A DNA stretch of 64,000 nucleotides from Pyrenopolyporus hunteri (GCA_902806595.1 CADCXC010000004.1:930001-994000); one strand, 5' to 3'. Positions 1 to 12,210 are shown, numbered from the stretch's first letter. Numbers and translations are program-made. The notes: generated by a model from the sequence alone, not told the origin.

Positions 1-1666
1 GTAGAAAAACATCCATGACCGAGGTGATTAATAAATGAGTACCTGGGTATATAGCTTAGTAGTTTGTCTTTGGGAGTTGATAGCTGAGTTGGTTAAATAA
101 GTAGGTAGTTTACGATATATGACTGCACTGTTGCAACCCTAATACCTAAGTGCCTAGGTAGTATGGGTATTACCTATAGTTGAGACTAAGAGTACCTGGC
201 TGTGTGTGGCTGCTCGAATAGTGACCGAATTCGGTTATGCCCCTATAAAACTCGCATGTAGGGTTCCATCTATTGATGGATGGCCGGGTTAATTGTCAGG
301 TACGTGTACCTGCTGGTTAGATAATACCTCTAAGGGAATCTTAGGTAGGAATATAAGAAACTGACTAATGAACAATGCTTCTATTCGTTTCGAGGGATCT
401 CTGTCAGCAAAAAAGAAAATGTAGGTCCTATACGAGATAATCTATTTCGATGAGACACAACTTCATGCACAACTTCACGCACAATTCATGCACAGTCAAC
501 CAAATGCAGTACCTATTGCATGTGCTAAGCATTAACATTCGATACCTAAACTACCTACTTAGGTACCTAAACCAGTAGCAGTGCATGCAGGCATTTATAT
601 TATATGTAGGTACCTCTCTGCAGCTATTCATGTAGCTATAGCAATGGTAATTGTTTCAATCAGGGCCCTGACGCCGTGTACCGGCTGGCGCATCAGTTGT
701 AGGTACCTGTCGGTTGTGTGAGAGGATTAGACGAGGGCAGCCAGCACCTGCCTTGGTACTGTATCGTAGGTACCGTACTTAGTATCCCAGCCCTACGTGC
801 CAAATAAGACCTCAGCTATGAAGGGGATCTCTCCTTCAGGTGGGGGTTAACTATCTCCCCCATCAGAAACCCTGCGAATGAGAAAGTCTAGGCTCTGCTA
901 GCGGGGTTCTACGGGACGGGACTTGCTTCTAAATAGTGGGGACACGTACCAAGGTAAATGGCTGTTCAGTGCGGAAAAGATGGAAACCGCTATGGCAAAG
1001 AGGCAATGATGATGTAGTGGTCGGCGCCTGATTTTCCCTCGTTGCGTAGCCCACTACACTGCCTACCTGTACCTAGATACCAATGTAGCACGGGCTTTGC
1101 CTACGCTCGCCTTCGCCTGCCTGCGCCTGCCTTGCTACATCTTTAAGTTTACGTAGGTACGCTATTATTTTATTAGCAAGCCTGAAGCAGCAGTTTCCCC
1201 AGTGGAATCCCATAGTTACCTTAAGAGTTAGGTACAATACCTAGCGGGTATCTAATCAAAATCGCCTCGCAGCAGGGGAATATTCAAAACTTGCCCTTCT
1301 ACATTTTATAAATTACATTCTTCACCAATACTTTATCTTCGCATCTACGGATCACATACCCGCCCGCCCCCCGCCGCCGTTCCAGTTGCATGTGCCCGTG
1401 TTACATCGTCGAAGCAAGACAGCATCTCATTAAGCCCTTCTATTCGTCGCCTGTCGCTACTCTGCACCATTATTTTTCACCATTTTCCCCTTGATCGCCG
1501 ATCCAGACACCACGCACAAATCTTTGCGAGGTCCTTGATTACGACAAACAGGACCAGCACCCGGCTACGGCGTTTTTTTTTTCTCACCCACCCGTCTCAT
1601 CACTCTCGTTAAAAGATCCTTTTGACGGGCTACACTGCGACGACGTAGCAGTCATCCCAAGTCAAA
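1..1666. other. Intergenic / DDI1 upstream region
   Basis: No coding region is supported here. The stretch holds scattered TAGG/CCTA words (for example near 541-570 and 600-620), a 12-bp tandem repeat at 456-495 and a pyrimidine-rich tract with a T-run near 1571-1581. The last few hundred bases should contain the promoter and 5' UTR of DDI1, but no single motif decides this. Confidence 0.5.
456..495. repeat. 12-bp tandem repeat (CACAACTTCATG)
   Basis: Three consecutive copies of a CACAACTTCATG-like unit, then a partial fourth. The second copy has one substitution and the third is one base short. It lies in non-coding DNA. Confidence 0.7.
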
Positions 1667-3115
1667 ATGTGCGTAAGCTCACGACAAGCTCGCTCCTGAC
1701 CAGCTGGTTCCTTGTCGCACCGAAGCTAACGTTCCATTCGCAATAGGCATATCACCGTGAACGTCAACAACCCCGACGTCGAGGCCCAGGAGCTTCAGCT
1801 CATAAATCTCGACGTCCCTCCCGAAATGACCCTCGCCGCGCTGCGAAGCTCCATCGAAGCCGAGGGCATACCCGCTCCGTCCCAAAATATCTACCACAAC
1901 GGCCGGCTCATCACCGACAACTCCAAGACCTTGCAAGAATTGGAGATTTCCGATGGAGACATGTTGGCGTTACACGTTCGGGATATGCGAGGCAATACCG
2001 GCGTTGCGCCTGCTCACCGCGAGCCCCAGAGACGACAGGCACCTCTGTCCCAAGACCCGGAGCTCATTCGGTTGCAGGTGCTAGGTGACGCCCGACTTCG
2101 AGGCGAACTGGAACGAGCCAATCCTCAGTTAGCCGCCGCCCTCGAGAATCCCCAGAGATTCGCCCAAATCTTCCGCCACAGTGCGGATCAGGAAGAGGAG
2201 GCGCGCCGAGCTCGTATGCGAGAGATTGAAGCTCTAAATAACGATGAGTTTAATCCCGAATCCCAAGCGAAGATCGAGGACATGATCCGCCAGCAAGGCG
2301 TCATGGAGAACCTCCAGAATGCCATGGAGTACAACCCGGAATGTAAGTCCTACTCTTACCCGAAGCATTCGAGGCCTAGGTACTAATCTCCTCCCTTCGC
2401 AGCTTTCGGTCGCGTGCATCTCCTCTACGTTGACGTCAAAGTCAATGGCATCAAGGTCAAAGCCTTGGTCGACTCCGGCGCCCAAGCCACAATTATGTCT
2501 CCGTCTTGTGCCGAAGCCTGTAACATCATGCGCCTCGTCGACAGACGGTTCGCCGGTGTAGCTCGCGGGGTGGGAACCGCTAATATTATCGGCCGCGTCC
2601 ACTATACTATGCTGCAACTCGGTACGAAGCATCTGGCGGCCGCCTTTACCGTTATGGAGGGTAAATCGGTAGACCTACTGATCGGACTGGATATCCTGAA
2701 GGGTCATCAGGCAATTATTGATCTTGCACGGAACAAGCTCATTATCCAAGGCGAAGAGGTGGATTTCCTCGGCGAATCGGATATTCCCAAGGAAACTGAA
2801 GAGGCGGTTAATCAGGAACCAACCGTTCAGGGCCCCGGCGGTACTACTATTGGTGCCCGCTCAGGTGCCGTCACTGGCCCCCAGGGTTCGTCCGCAGGCC
2901 CTTCTGGCTCTTCTGCACCTATCACGTCCCGTCCCGCGGCTCCTGCATCCCGTCCGTCTGAACCGCAACCCCAAGCGCAACCCCAAAGAACCTTCCCGGA
3001 AAACGACATCAATACCCTCGTGTCGCTAGGTTGGGACCGGGAGGCCGCGATTAATGCACTGGAGGCTACCGGCGGTAACGTAGAGTTTGCCGCCTCCCTC
3101 CTCTTCAATAATTAG
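1667..3115 (+). CDS. DDI1: DNA damage-inducible protein 1 (Ddi1), UBL-retropepsin-UBA shuttle
   Basis: Predicted exons are 1667-1668, 1747-2342 and 2403-3115, giving 436 aa. Residues 1 to about 76 form a ubiquitin-like domain. A retropepsin-type aspartyl protease domain carries the catalytic motif VDSGAQAT (Asp near residue 223), followed by the family motif GVGTANIIGRVH. After a Ser/Pro/Gln-rich linker a UBA domain ends the protein (LVSLGWDREAAINALEATGG). Ddi1 proteins deliver ubiquitinated clients to the proteasome and cleave some of them. The start is unusual: the frame of exon 2 has no in-frame ATG near its beginning, and the only fitting model splits the ATG (AT|G) with a 78-nt intron, GTGCGT...TAG, containing a CTAAC branch site. 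Intron 2 (2343-2402) has a GTAAGT donor. The gene converges on RRP8. The identity is firm; the split start is a strong inference. Confidence 0.95.
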
Positions 3116-3456
3116 CGAGTGAGCCCCGTCATTGGCACTTTTACGGATGCATCGCACGTGATCGAAGGGCGCAACGGCATAGCGTGACGGTTATGGCAGG
3201 TTCAAGCCATGGGAATTGATGACTACTCGATTCAAGTAGCAAGTAGAGGGCGCACTAGGGGACACTGGCAGTAATTTGGGTTGCATGCGATCCGGACGTT
3301 AATATTAGAGAGGTCCTCGAGCATGACACTTTCATGTTTTCGACCGACCCGAGCAAAATACCTTGGGCTCTTTGGACCCAAGCCATCGAGGATCAGAAAG
3401 TTACGGTTTTCTGACGTGCGTAGGCATGGAATGTGCATGGATTGCAGATAGTTCAT
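3116..3456. other. Convergent DDI1/RRP8 3' intergenic region
   Basis: The two stop codons are about 340 bp apart and the 3' UTRs of both genes must fit here. No other gene is visible. Confidence 0.6.
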
Positions 3457-5094
3457 CTATCGTAGCTTATAGACGCAGGGCTTCAGAATAGAGCTCTCAT
3501 CCGCCGTAGTTTGATCTCCCTCCGCTTCAATGAACTTGACGCCCTGTTTCTTGGGACCTGTGCCACGACTAGATTCCTTTAGCGCAATAACCCCCTTCCC
3601 AACCGTCGGTGACGCCGCCTTAAGGAAGCGCATCTTGACGAACATCTTATTCCTCAAATCAGCTGCACCTTGTAGAACGAACCCCCTCTTCCGTAGAGCC
3701 TCGACGAACGCCGAAACATCCGTCTCCCCTTTCTTGTCATCCGCGCCATCAACCTCCACCGCCAACGCCGCCTCATCAACCTCATCATCCTCTCCCCCAT
3801 CACGTCCTTTCTTCCCCTTCTTCTTAGTATCTCCCAGGCTGCTCTTCCTCCTATTCCCCACACTATGCGCGACGGGCGCCCCGGGCTTCGCCTTCCCCTT
3901 CGCTCCAGCCCCGGCCCCGGCCCCGGCCCCGGCCCCGAACCGGCTCTTGATCTCGGCGACCCACAGCTCGCCCTTCCAGCGCAGCACGCGGTACGCCTCC
4001 TCGACGAAGTCCAGCCAGTTGGTGCCCATGAGCGCGAGGCAGAAGACGGCGACGTCGACGGCGCCGTCGGCCAGCGGCAGGTCCGCGATGTCGGCGCGCG
4101 TGACGAGCGCGTGCGGGCTCTGCAGGTCGAAGCTCAGGACCTCGACGCGCAGCTTCTTCTGCGCCGGCCGCAGCGCCTCGGCCAGCTTCGCGTCGCCGCA
4201 CCCCAGGTCCGCGACCGTGCACACGCCGTTGGTGCGCGGCAGCGGCGCCGCCGCCGCGTCGCCCTCCTCCGAGGGGGGGTGACCGTGTCTGGCGGCGGTT
4301 TTGGAGCGCGGGGCGCCCCTCGCCCGCCCGCGCGCCTGGATATCCGCGATGTACCCCGCCACCGGGTTCTCGGGCCACACCTCGACCTGCCGCCGGAAGC
4401 CCTCGTGGTACTCCTGGAACATCTCGGGCGCGTCCTCGAACAGCCGGAACGAGTCCGCCGACGGCTTCGTGTACAGCGTCTCGTTCAGGTGCCGGAACCG
4501 CGCGGACACGAGCTTCTCCCGCATCGCGGCTTGCAGGGGCGTCAGCTTCGGCGCCGCGGGAGCTTGCGGTTTGCTGGGCTGGTTCGCGGGGCCTTTTTCG
4601 TCGCGGGCTTTGCTGGTGTCGCTGTGCTCCTCCTTTTGGTGTTCGCTGGGTTGCTTCTTCTTTTTCTTGTCCTTCTTTACGGCCGTCTCTGCGGTGGCAT
4701 CAGGTGATCCCGAAGTTGGCTTGCTAGAGCCGTCGTTGACTGGCTTGGCTCCGTCTACGCCGTTTTGGCTTGCCTCTTTCTCCCTTAGTTTCTTCAGTTT
4801 CTTCTTCTCCTTCAGAGTCATTTTCTTTAGGCCTTTCCCAGGTTTGTCTCCCGGGTTGCTACCGCTACCGCCATCGCCCTGATCATTGCTGGGCTTGGCC
4901 TTCTTCCCCGATCTCCCTTCGATGACTCGCTCCCACAGATCCGCAACATTGGACTCTGTGACGTTTGCCGGACCGGATGACGGCCTCTTGCGCTTCTTGG
5001 ACTGCGCAGATTCATCTTGAGCCGTATTCGATGCTACTGCGGCCTCTGGTTTGAGGTTGTCCGCAGACACGGCCCAACCTGGTACTGCGAACAT
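3457..5094 (-). CDS. RRP8: rRNA-processing protein 8 (Rrp8), nucleolar 25S rRNA m1A methyltransferase
   Basis: A single-exon gene of 545 aa. It starts with MFAVPGWAVSADNLKP, a start typical of fungal Rrp8, followed by a long Lys/Ser-rich low-complexity region (residues ~15-185) suited to nucleolar targeting. The Rrp8 methyltransferase domain follows: REKLVSARFRHLNETLYT, the SAM-binding motif ADLGCGDAKLAEAL (~residue 290), VLSFDLQSP, and ALMGTNWLDFVEEAYRVLR. Rrp8 makes a base methylation (m1A) in helix 25.1 of 25S rRNA and is needed for early pre-rRNA cleavage. Oddities: the domain is interrupted by a Gly-Ala run encoded by a GGCCCC hexanucleotide repeat at about 3909-3936, and the C-terminal half has Lys/Glu-rich insertions. 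The second half of the gene is much richer in GC than its flanks. Confidence 0.95.
   Translation of the reverse strand: MFAVPGWAVSADNLKPEAAVASNTAQDESAQSKKRKRPSSGPANVTESNVADLWERVIEGRSGKKAKPSNDQGDGGSGSNPGDKPGKGLKKMTLKEKKKLKKLREKEASQNGVDGAKPVNDGSSKPTSGSPDATAETAVKKDKKKKKQPSEHQKEEHSDTSKARDEKGPANQPSKPQAPAAPKLTPLQAAMREKLVSARFRHLNETLYTKPSADSFRLFEDAPEMFQEYHEGFRRQVEVWPENPVAGYIADIQARGRARGAPRSKTAARHGHPPSEEGDAAAAPLPRTNGVCTVADLGCGDAKLAEALRPAQKKLRVEVLSFDLQSPHALVTRADIADLPLADGAVDVAVFCLALMGTNWLDFVEEAYRVLRWKGELWVAEIKSRFGAGAGAGAGAGAKGKAKPGAPVAHSVGNRRKSSLGDTKKKGKKGRDGGEDDEVDEAALAVEVDGADDKKGETDVSAFVEALRKRGFVLQGAADLRNKMFVKMRFLKAASPTVGKGVIALKESSRGTGPKKQGVKFIEAEGDQTTADESSILKPCVYKLR
3909..3936. repeat. GGCCCC hexanucleotide repeat inside RRP8
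   Basis: Perfect CCCCGG/GGCCCC units in the RRP8 coding strand produce a Gly-Ala dipeptide run directly after the AEIKSRF motif. Confidence 0.8.
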
Positions 5095-8000
5095 GGTTGA
5101 GGAAAGACAACGGCACCGGTATAGACGTGCTCGATTTACGTCTTAAAGATTGAGATCAAGATTCGGTACGTCAATGGGTTGACGAGGAGTTCTGTTAAGT
5201 GTAGCTTGGAAAAGTCGAAGAATATTTTACGGCAGTTAATTGTCGAAACTTTTTTGCAGGGGTCCAATGCTAGCGTAGCAATGAAGGTACCTACCTAGGT
5301 AGATAAGTAGGTACGTACTGTATAGTATATGAGGTACCTGAGCCGATCTAATAATGCCCCGCAAACTGTTGAGTCACGTGCATGCTCTATCGGATGTGGA
5401 GGTGATGTACATGTAGCTACCGGCACGTACCTAGGTACCTTCCTACGTACCCGGTACCTAAGGAGGTACCCGACGTACCTGGTAAATTGGTATCAACAAG
5501 TCGATTGCCTTCCCTCATGTCATGACTTGCACTTACACATGATACCCAATCTCTTTCAAGGGAAGCCTCTCATAAGTTGTCCTTGCCCTAAGACTTTGGC
5601 CCTTAGCATCACTATCGTAAGATATCTAAAGTATGTTACGCATCGCACATACTAAAGCCACCCCTCCTATTTCCTCTTCGGAATAGCCTCGTCTCATGTA
5701 GACTAGCAACATTGAAATCACTAAACCTTCGATGTCCACCTTTTTCTCATTCCTCACTACTCACCACTCGCTACTCAACTACCTACTTACTCAACTACCA
5801 CCGTCTTTCCAGACTTTCAGAAGCAACCTCGGCATCTTGCGTCCTTACCAGACTAGATCCGCCCACACGAGCTATTATAAAGAATTTCCCTTATTTAATC
5901 CCGTACCTTGCTTATATACTAGACCAATTCTACGCTACCGCATCATCAGATTATGTAGCCCTAGTGAAGCTACCGGTAGTATGATGCCGAGTTGAACCCC
6001 ACATGAGGCTACAAACTAAATGAAGCAACGTGAGCCATTGAATGGCAAGCAGGATAGGATTACTCATAGCCACTATTACGGCCGGCCGGGGCTCCGAGAA
6101 GGGAAGACCAAGGCCTTCCACGTACGATCGACGGTCGCACAGCGGCTGGCCAGCATGCAAGCAGGCCTTCTGTCATCGATGTCGGCTAACCGAAACCATT
6201 GGCAGGGCATGCGTGTACGGCAATATCGCAGCCTTCGTAATCCCTCGTCCCTGCGGTACGACGAAGACTTTGGCGCCGATTTCCAGCCAAAAGCTTCGTC
6301 CCTTCACCCGCTACCTCTACCGATAAAGGCGCAATCTCAACCGCCCAACTCGCCATTTCGATTGCACCAAGTCGGCCGGGATGGGACGCTTCTCGTTGAG
6401 GAGCGCGCTGCTACCGTTTTCTTGCATCAGCGCGGGGTCACGGGACGAAGCATCGCATATCCTGCATTACGACGCACCGTTTCTATGTCGTGGTCACGAA
6501 AGCTTAGGCCTCCGCCGATTTATGGTGTACGTGCTATCATTATAGCCGTGCCTGGCCCTCTAGTATAGTATAAGCAGCTTCGCCCATGCATTCTCTGCGT
6601 CATCCGGAAGTGCTCGAGGCTCCTCCCGAGACACACGGGAAGGCTTCTACACCCGTTCTTTGCTATACCTAGCCCGGATTAGATATTTAGGGTTGGGGTG
6701 AAGATGCCATGACAGGGCTTGACTACATCGAATCGACGACGTTGTGTCATGTGCTATTGTGAAGCCGTGGAATGAGACACGAACAGGCAGTTTCAAGCCA
6801 CCAATTCAGAACAGGGGAAAGGAGCGGTTAGGGGGGTTGGGTTTCCCTTCGCCCGAAAGCCCATCCCTCGCTGTCGGCGGTTTGCTTTCAGCGATATATA
6901 ACAAGATTTCACCCATCTCGAGACTCGTGATGAAGCATATCAAGATATGCGGGGAACTAATCCTTACAACAAGCTACAGGTAGCAAGCGCACTTCCACCG
7001 CGTGTCTGGAAATGCGAATTGATGACCGGCCAATAGAACGTGAGCTGTGTGTAGGACGAGTCGTCGGCGATGCGAAAGAATGCGCGTTTTCGGTAGCACG
7101 AGTGGACTGACTTTGTGCGCAATTAACTCTCTAGGAAACTAATTTCCCAGGATGCAGCAAATGGGCGCATAGATAGCCACGGGCGCATCATCAGACGTCG
7201 CACCTCGATCTGCCGCAACTTGAGCGACTCTGCTCGTATGCAGCTTCGTGGAAACTCCCTAGCGTACTGCGTCGCCACGGCCCGGTATGTACAATACAGT
7301 TACCTAGAAATCTATTATCTATTGCAATTTGACGTACACATACAAAATCTACTTACAGAATCTTGGCATCTGCTTCTTTTCCTATCGCTGTCATACTAAA
7401 TGTCTTGTCTTCACGTGGAGTCGTCGAGGCTCTTTAATGCTAGTAAGCAAGATCCCAGATAACTGGATTTCCGAGAGTATATATTCCCTTTCAATCATCT
7501 ACCACCCCTTCAGCTAGTCTAACAGAACTTCGTCTTTCTGTTACGCAGAAAATTGAACCCCCCGGGGGGTTATACTACCTTGTCGGGGTTACGGTGACTG
7601 ACGTTGGATTTCACCGCGGGTCCCCAAACCGGTCACCATAATCCGTACCCTTAATCCCTATCGCTCTTCTCCTGACCAGTGCATGGCGTCGGCTCTTGGG
7701 GTCTAGCGAAGGATCTATCGCAGAAGCCGGGTCTGGATTCGCTCCACCTAGAAGCTGGTTCAGCTTTGGAAGCCCAATGGTACCGCACCATTCAAGGATC
7801 GTCCGGCCGAACAAGTTTGCCTAGCCTCGCCGAGATCTGGGAACAACCTACTTTAGTCTCATCCTTGCCAGGCTCGACAGGTTATCCTCGCCATTGGTAA
7901 CATCTAACTACACCCCACCATTCCCAGCCATTTACCACCTTCTGTTCCGCCTCCGCAACGCACCCCCCTTTGCGAAGCGTGTTACCCTTCTACAGTACAT

Positions 8001-8565
8001 ATTACAACTACTGGGATGACTACACCCCAGGCCTAGACACTGCCGTCTATCTACAGTTCACATTTCCATGTCGCACCCCCGTCTTACCCTCTTAGAGGGT
8101 TAACTGCCCCGATTGCCCACGCCAGCGAGCATACTCCGATTCCATTTCGTTACACCAGATGTTTCACGGAATGATATAAGCTATACGGGATCAGGTCGTG
8201 ACGTCCACCTCTCGAACCATCTATAATATTCCTGGTCTTGCCTCGAATGTTTCATTCGACTAGCCGGTCGGGTCAGCAGGAATTATTATGCAGTAGATCG
8301 CTTTCGGAACTCGACTCTTAGGTGTACTGGACGATAGGGTGTCTCGTAACCGCCTCCGCATTGAAAACCCGTCATTCGCCGGATTGAGAGAGCTAACCCG
8401 CCAAGTATATTCGGCATTGTTTTATAGTCGGCGCTCTCCTTGACCCGACCCGGGCCAGCTGTCTGAAGACCATGTGACAGTTTGATATTTTTAAGCCGCT
8501 AGACAGCAAGACGATAAGTTACCACCTATAAGTTATAAGACCAAATAGTGAGGGTCATCCCCGAG
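5095..8565. other. Gene-poor intergenic region
   Basis: This stretch separates RRP8 from the zinc-cluster regulator. It starts with dense TAGG/GTACC palindromes (5284-5470). Several short open frames occur on both strands, the longest being 182 codons at 6020-6568, but none shows a recognisable domain or convincing splice structure. The part just before 8566 is presumably the promoter and 5' leader of the regulator. Confidence 0.5.
5284..5470. repeat. Cluster of GGTACC/TACCTAGGTA palindromic words
   Basis: Many overlapping copies of GTACCTA, CCTAGGTA and TAGGTACG are present, including palindromes such as CCTACCTAGGTAG and ACCTAGGTACC. Similar clusters recur throughout the intergenic DNA of the window. 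Confidence 0.7.
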
Positions 8566-11500
8566 ATGGATCCCGCTGTGGAACCGGCGGGAGGTGCCTC
8601 TACAGGATCTCATCCTCCTCGGCCCCCGACGCCAGAAGAGAGGGATGATGAGAATTCGACGCCTAAGAAACCGGTTGTGCGAAAGCGAACGAAAACAGGT
8701 TGCCTCAGTACGTATTTATCCCCACGTACCAATCTCCATTCTGGCTCTATGAGCAGTACCAGCTAACTCCAGCTAAGCTTGTCGAAAACGCCGCATAAAA
8801 TGCGATGAAGGGAGACCAACTTGTAACAACTGTTTGAAATCAAAGCGTCAGTGCGAAGGATATAATCAGCGCGTTGTCTTCAAAGATCCTCTAGGCGCAT
8901 TTGCGAACGCCCCCTTTGGCCCAATACACTACCCAGCACCTTCTCCTCAGACGCTGGTAAGAGAACAGCAACTGTCAGTAGCGCAGCAAAAATCTTCGTC
9001 GCAGTCTTTGCAGATAATCGCTCCTAAACCTCCGTCCGTAGGATATCATCAGTTGCCTGGACTTTATCCGAACCAAACTGGGCAAAGCACGTCGCCCATA
9101 GGTTTTGACCCCAACGGGCTTGCGCCTCAATCCGTACCATCGAAGTATACTTTCTTTCCGCCAACCACCGTCGATGCGTTCTCGCAACAACAATGGAGGC
9201 AGGACCAGCCGGCGAATTTCAGTCAGCTTCCATCCGCTGCTCCCACAAACCTTGCGCAGAACGTCCTACACGGTCTACCGCAACAGCAGCAGCAGCAGCA
9301 GGGGAGGACCCAATTAGATAAGGGCAAAGCTCGTGCTGAGCCTGAACAGCCTATCGAGGGCGTAGTGCTGGAGCCTGAGGAATGGGAGTACCCCGTATCG
9401 GAGGACGACTCCATGGCAGAGTCGGATGATGTGCCAATTAGTGAGCGGCGTACTTCACTTGACTTCAACGAACTCGGGGTCGTCGCGTTCCAAAGGATCG
9501 ATCAGTCTTACGACATATTCGGAACTCATACGCGAACTTTCTCGGCGTTTGATTCCAATCTCGCAACGTATGAACCTTCGCCAGCCAACTCACCTTTGAA
9601 TGATAAACACGTAGCGGGAGTATTTTGGCATTTTGTGAACGTGACGGGGCCGAGTATATCGATGTATGAGAGATATCCCGTTGATCCGTCACCCATATTT
9701 CAGGGGCAACCTATACCGAAAGCTCGTCAGCATATTTGGACGTGTAAGTCGGTCATTCCCAGCCACATCGGTTCTTCTTACTGATTAAAGCCCAGACACG
9801 TTCCCAATCTTATCTTTCACGCATCCAGCTCTCCTTCATGCCATACTAGCAATTGCAAGCTTACAGATCGCAAAACTTCAAGTGGTACCGCCAACAGCTT
9901 CTCTCAAGCACTATCACTTAGCTCTGAGAAGAATCGCGCGGAATGTCGGCCGGCCAAATAGGCGAGCCCAGCCGTCGAATCTAGCAGCTACATTAGTATT
10001 AGCATTTTATGAAGTGTGGAATTCTGACCATGACAAATGGAGTAGACATCTTCTAGGCGCGCGTCTAATTATCAAAGAAATCCCATTTGCTGAGATGACT
10101 CGCACCATGATGGGAATTAAGCTCAGGAAGAGATTACAGGAGATGCAACAGCCTCCGGTAGACGTATTCGGAATGTTCACGTCAGAAGAGGAGTCCGGTC
10201 CCTTGCATAAAGACTGGGACCTCCTCGATGTTCCGTTGCTAAGTGCGCTAACAGGCAAGGATGTTTCGTATGATGAGCTAGGGATGGTCCCCGAAGAGCA
10301 TAGCACATACCGCAGGTCGAGATATCGGTATACGGAAAAGGACATGGAGAAATACCAGCAATTGAGCGACCTTTTCTGGTGGTATTGCAAAATGGACGTT
10401 TACCAAAGCGTACTGGGTGGAACACGGTTATTGTAAGTTTGAACTATATTGATCTGCTCTCTCAGGATTAGTCTGTGCTAACTGGCCAAGTCTTGAGTAT
10501 GATACGTGGACACAATGTCCCCCAAGAGCGCCAATAGGAAGACTCGACGCTATGTGAGCCATTCGTCCGATCCTGCGAATGATAAACGTTAATCACTAAT
10601 ACTCTGTTAGCTACGGTACATACGACCACCTTATACTCCTGCTCGGCCGCTTGGCGGATTTTACGTCGAAGGATCTGAGTCGGAAGCGGGAAGCATTCAG
10701 ATTGACCGGTCCCGGCCGCGGGGGATCGCCGACCATGTTTCCGGGGATGGTACCCCGGAATCCCGACAGGGTCACCGTGCCGATGGGCTTCACCCCGCCT
10801 CGAGAGCCATCTCCGCCGAGCGAACCCTCCCCCGAGGCCCTCGACCTCGACACTAGGACTGCCGAGGCGTACCGCGAGTGGGAGGGGCTCAAGCAGGCCT
10901 TCGAGACGATCCGTAGCCACTTCGGCCCCGAGTTCGAACCCCTCGGTACCGACGTCTATCCCGCTAAGGCCACCCCCTTCGGCCTTGCCGCCCACTACCG
11001 CACTTACTCCATCGCAGGTATTTGGATGAATTACTACATGGGCCAGATCATCCTCCACCGCGCGCATCCTACCATGCCGCCCATCGCCATGGTTGCCGCG
11101 GGCTTGTCTGCGCGGACCACAGCTCCATATTGCATGGAAGTGGGCCGCATCGCTGCTGGCCTAGAGGAGAATATCGAGCGACTTGCCAGCGTAAGTACGC
11201 TTATGGCCGCCGCTTTGATCGAGTGCTGTTTCCCGCTGTTTGTAGCGGGGATTCAGGTAAGTTGGCAATGCTAAGCTACCTAAGCTAAGCCAATCCTAAC
11301 CCTTTTCTCTGCTCCACCGTCCAAACTTTTAGGCACTAACACCTAGCCCCCATTACAGTATCACGACGACTTCCAGCGGCAGTGGCTAATTCAGCGCCTC
11401 CACGACATCGCGCGTCTAACGGGATGGCAGTCGGCAAGGCAAATCGCGGTGGGGTGCGAGTCGGCGTGGTCCAAGGCAGCGCAGCTGGGCCGCGGCCCGC

Positions 11501-11715
11501 CGTATGCGCGGTCCGTCAACCTCAATATCGACCCGCCCGCCTCCGTGTGGGTCAATGCCCGCCGCATCGACAAGCGCATCCAGGAGATCGACGCCGACGA
11601 GTCCAAGGTCGTTCTCGCCAAGGGGGAGAAGGCCTCCTACGCTATGGGACTGCTGGCTGTTGAGCAAGATCTCGAGAGGCTCGATTTGGAAACGAGTGAG
11701 AGGGTTCGCCGGTAG
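8566..11715 (+). CDS. Zn(II)2Cys6 transcription factor with fungal-specific C-terminal domain
   Basis: Six exons: 8566-8707, 8778-9743, 9796-10432, 10491-10553, 10611-11256 and 11359-11715, together 936 aa; all junction phases agree. The binuclear zinc cluster has six cysteines (C46, C49, C56, C63, C66, C73; start GCLTCRKRRIKCDE), split by intron 1 within the second Cys region. It is followed by GYNQRVVFKDP, a signature shared with ARCA/acr-2-like regulators. A polyglutamine stretch (about 9283-9300) lies in exon 2. The remainder matches the Fungal_trans_2 type of activation/regulatory region, including WSRHLLGARLIIKEI, IYGTYDHLILLLGRLADF and YYMGQIILHRAHP. It is predicted to be a nuclear DNA-binding regulator; the targets cannot be told from sequence. 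ATG 8566 is the first in-frame methionine. It converges on PUP2. Confidence 0.9.
9283..9300. repeat. CAG repeat encoding polyglutamine
   Basis: A CAG/CAA run in exon 2 of the zinc-cluster regulator encodes seven consecutive glutamines. Confidence 0.8.
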
Positions 11716-12210
11716 TGTGGGGTTTTATGTGTTTGTATACGTTTCCGCTGCGGTTACTTAAGGAGTGCTTGTTTAGTTGGTTGATTAGTCGAGTGGCCTA
11801 TGCAAGGGGCAGAGAAAGGGAAAGGGGAATAAGATCGGGAAAGAGAGGAAAAAAAAAAAAGACATGGGTAGGTATGGATGCATTGAGACGGATTACGATT
11901 GTACGGTTAAAACCCAAGATTAGGAGCGGGCGTTCGAGGCGGGAACTTCGAATGTATTGGATAACCTCACGTACGAGGAAAAAGGACCTAGGAGGAAAAG
12001 GCGAATTCTTCCGGTTTGTACAAATAGGACGTTGGGTAGCGGCGAAACTTTATATTATAACTTATAAAGTCCTCCAGCTTGCTCAAAAAGGCTCATCAGG
12101 TCAAGTTCAACAGGGCGCATTATCTCGTTCTACCCCCTTGTCTAATTTGTGTTTTCGCTACCGTGTCGGAATACCAATCCTCTCGTAGCTAAGCCGCATA
12201 ATCTCTTAAC
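11716..12210. other. Convergent 3' intergenic region
   Basis: Holds the 3' ends of the zinc-cluster regulator and PUP2. An open frame (11715-12188) crosses it but contains low-complexity Arg/Lys-rich sequence with no recognisable domain. No gene is called. Confidence 0.5.

Noticed and set aside
3530..4707. Long open frames on the + strand opposite RRP8
   Set aside because: They mirror the GC-rich RRP8 coding strand and give Ala/Arg/Ser-rich nonsense; the minus strand is clearly the gene.
6020..6568. 182-codon ATG frame (+) in the RRP8-regulator gap
   Set aside because: No recognisable domain and no splice structure; low-complexity composition. Left as non-coding without transcript support.
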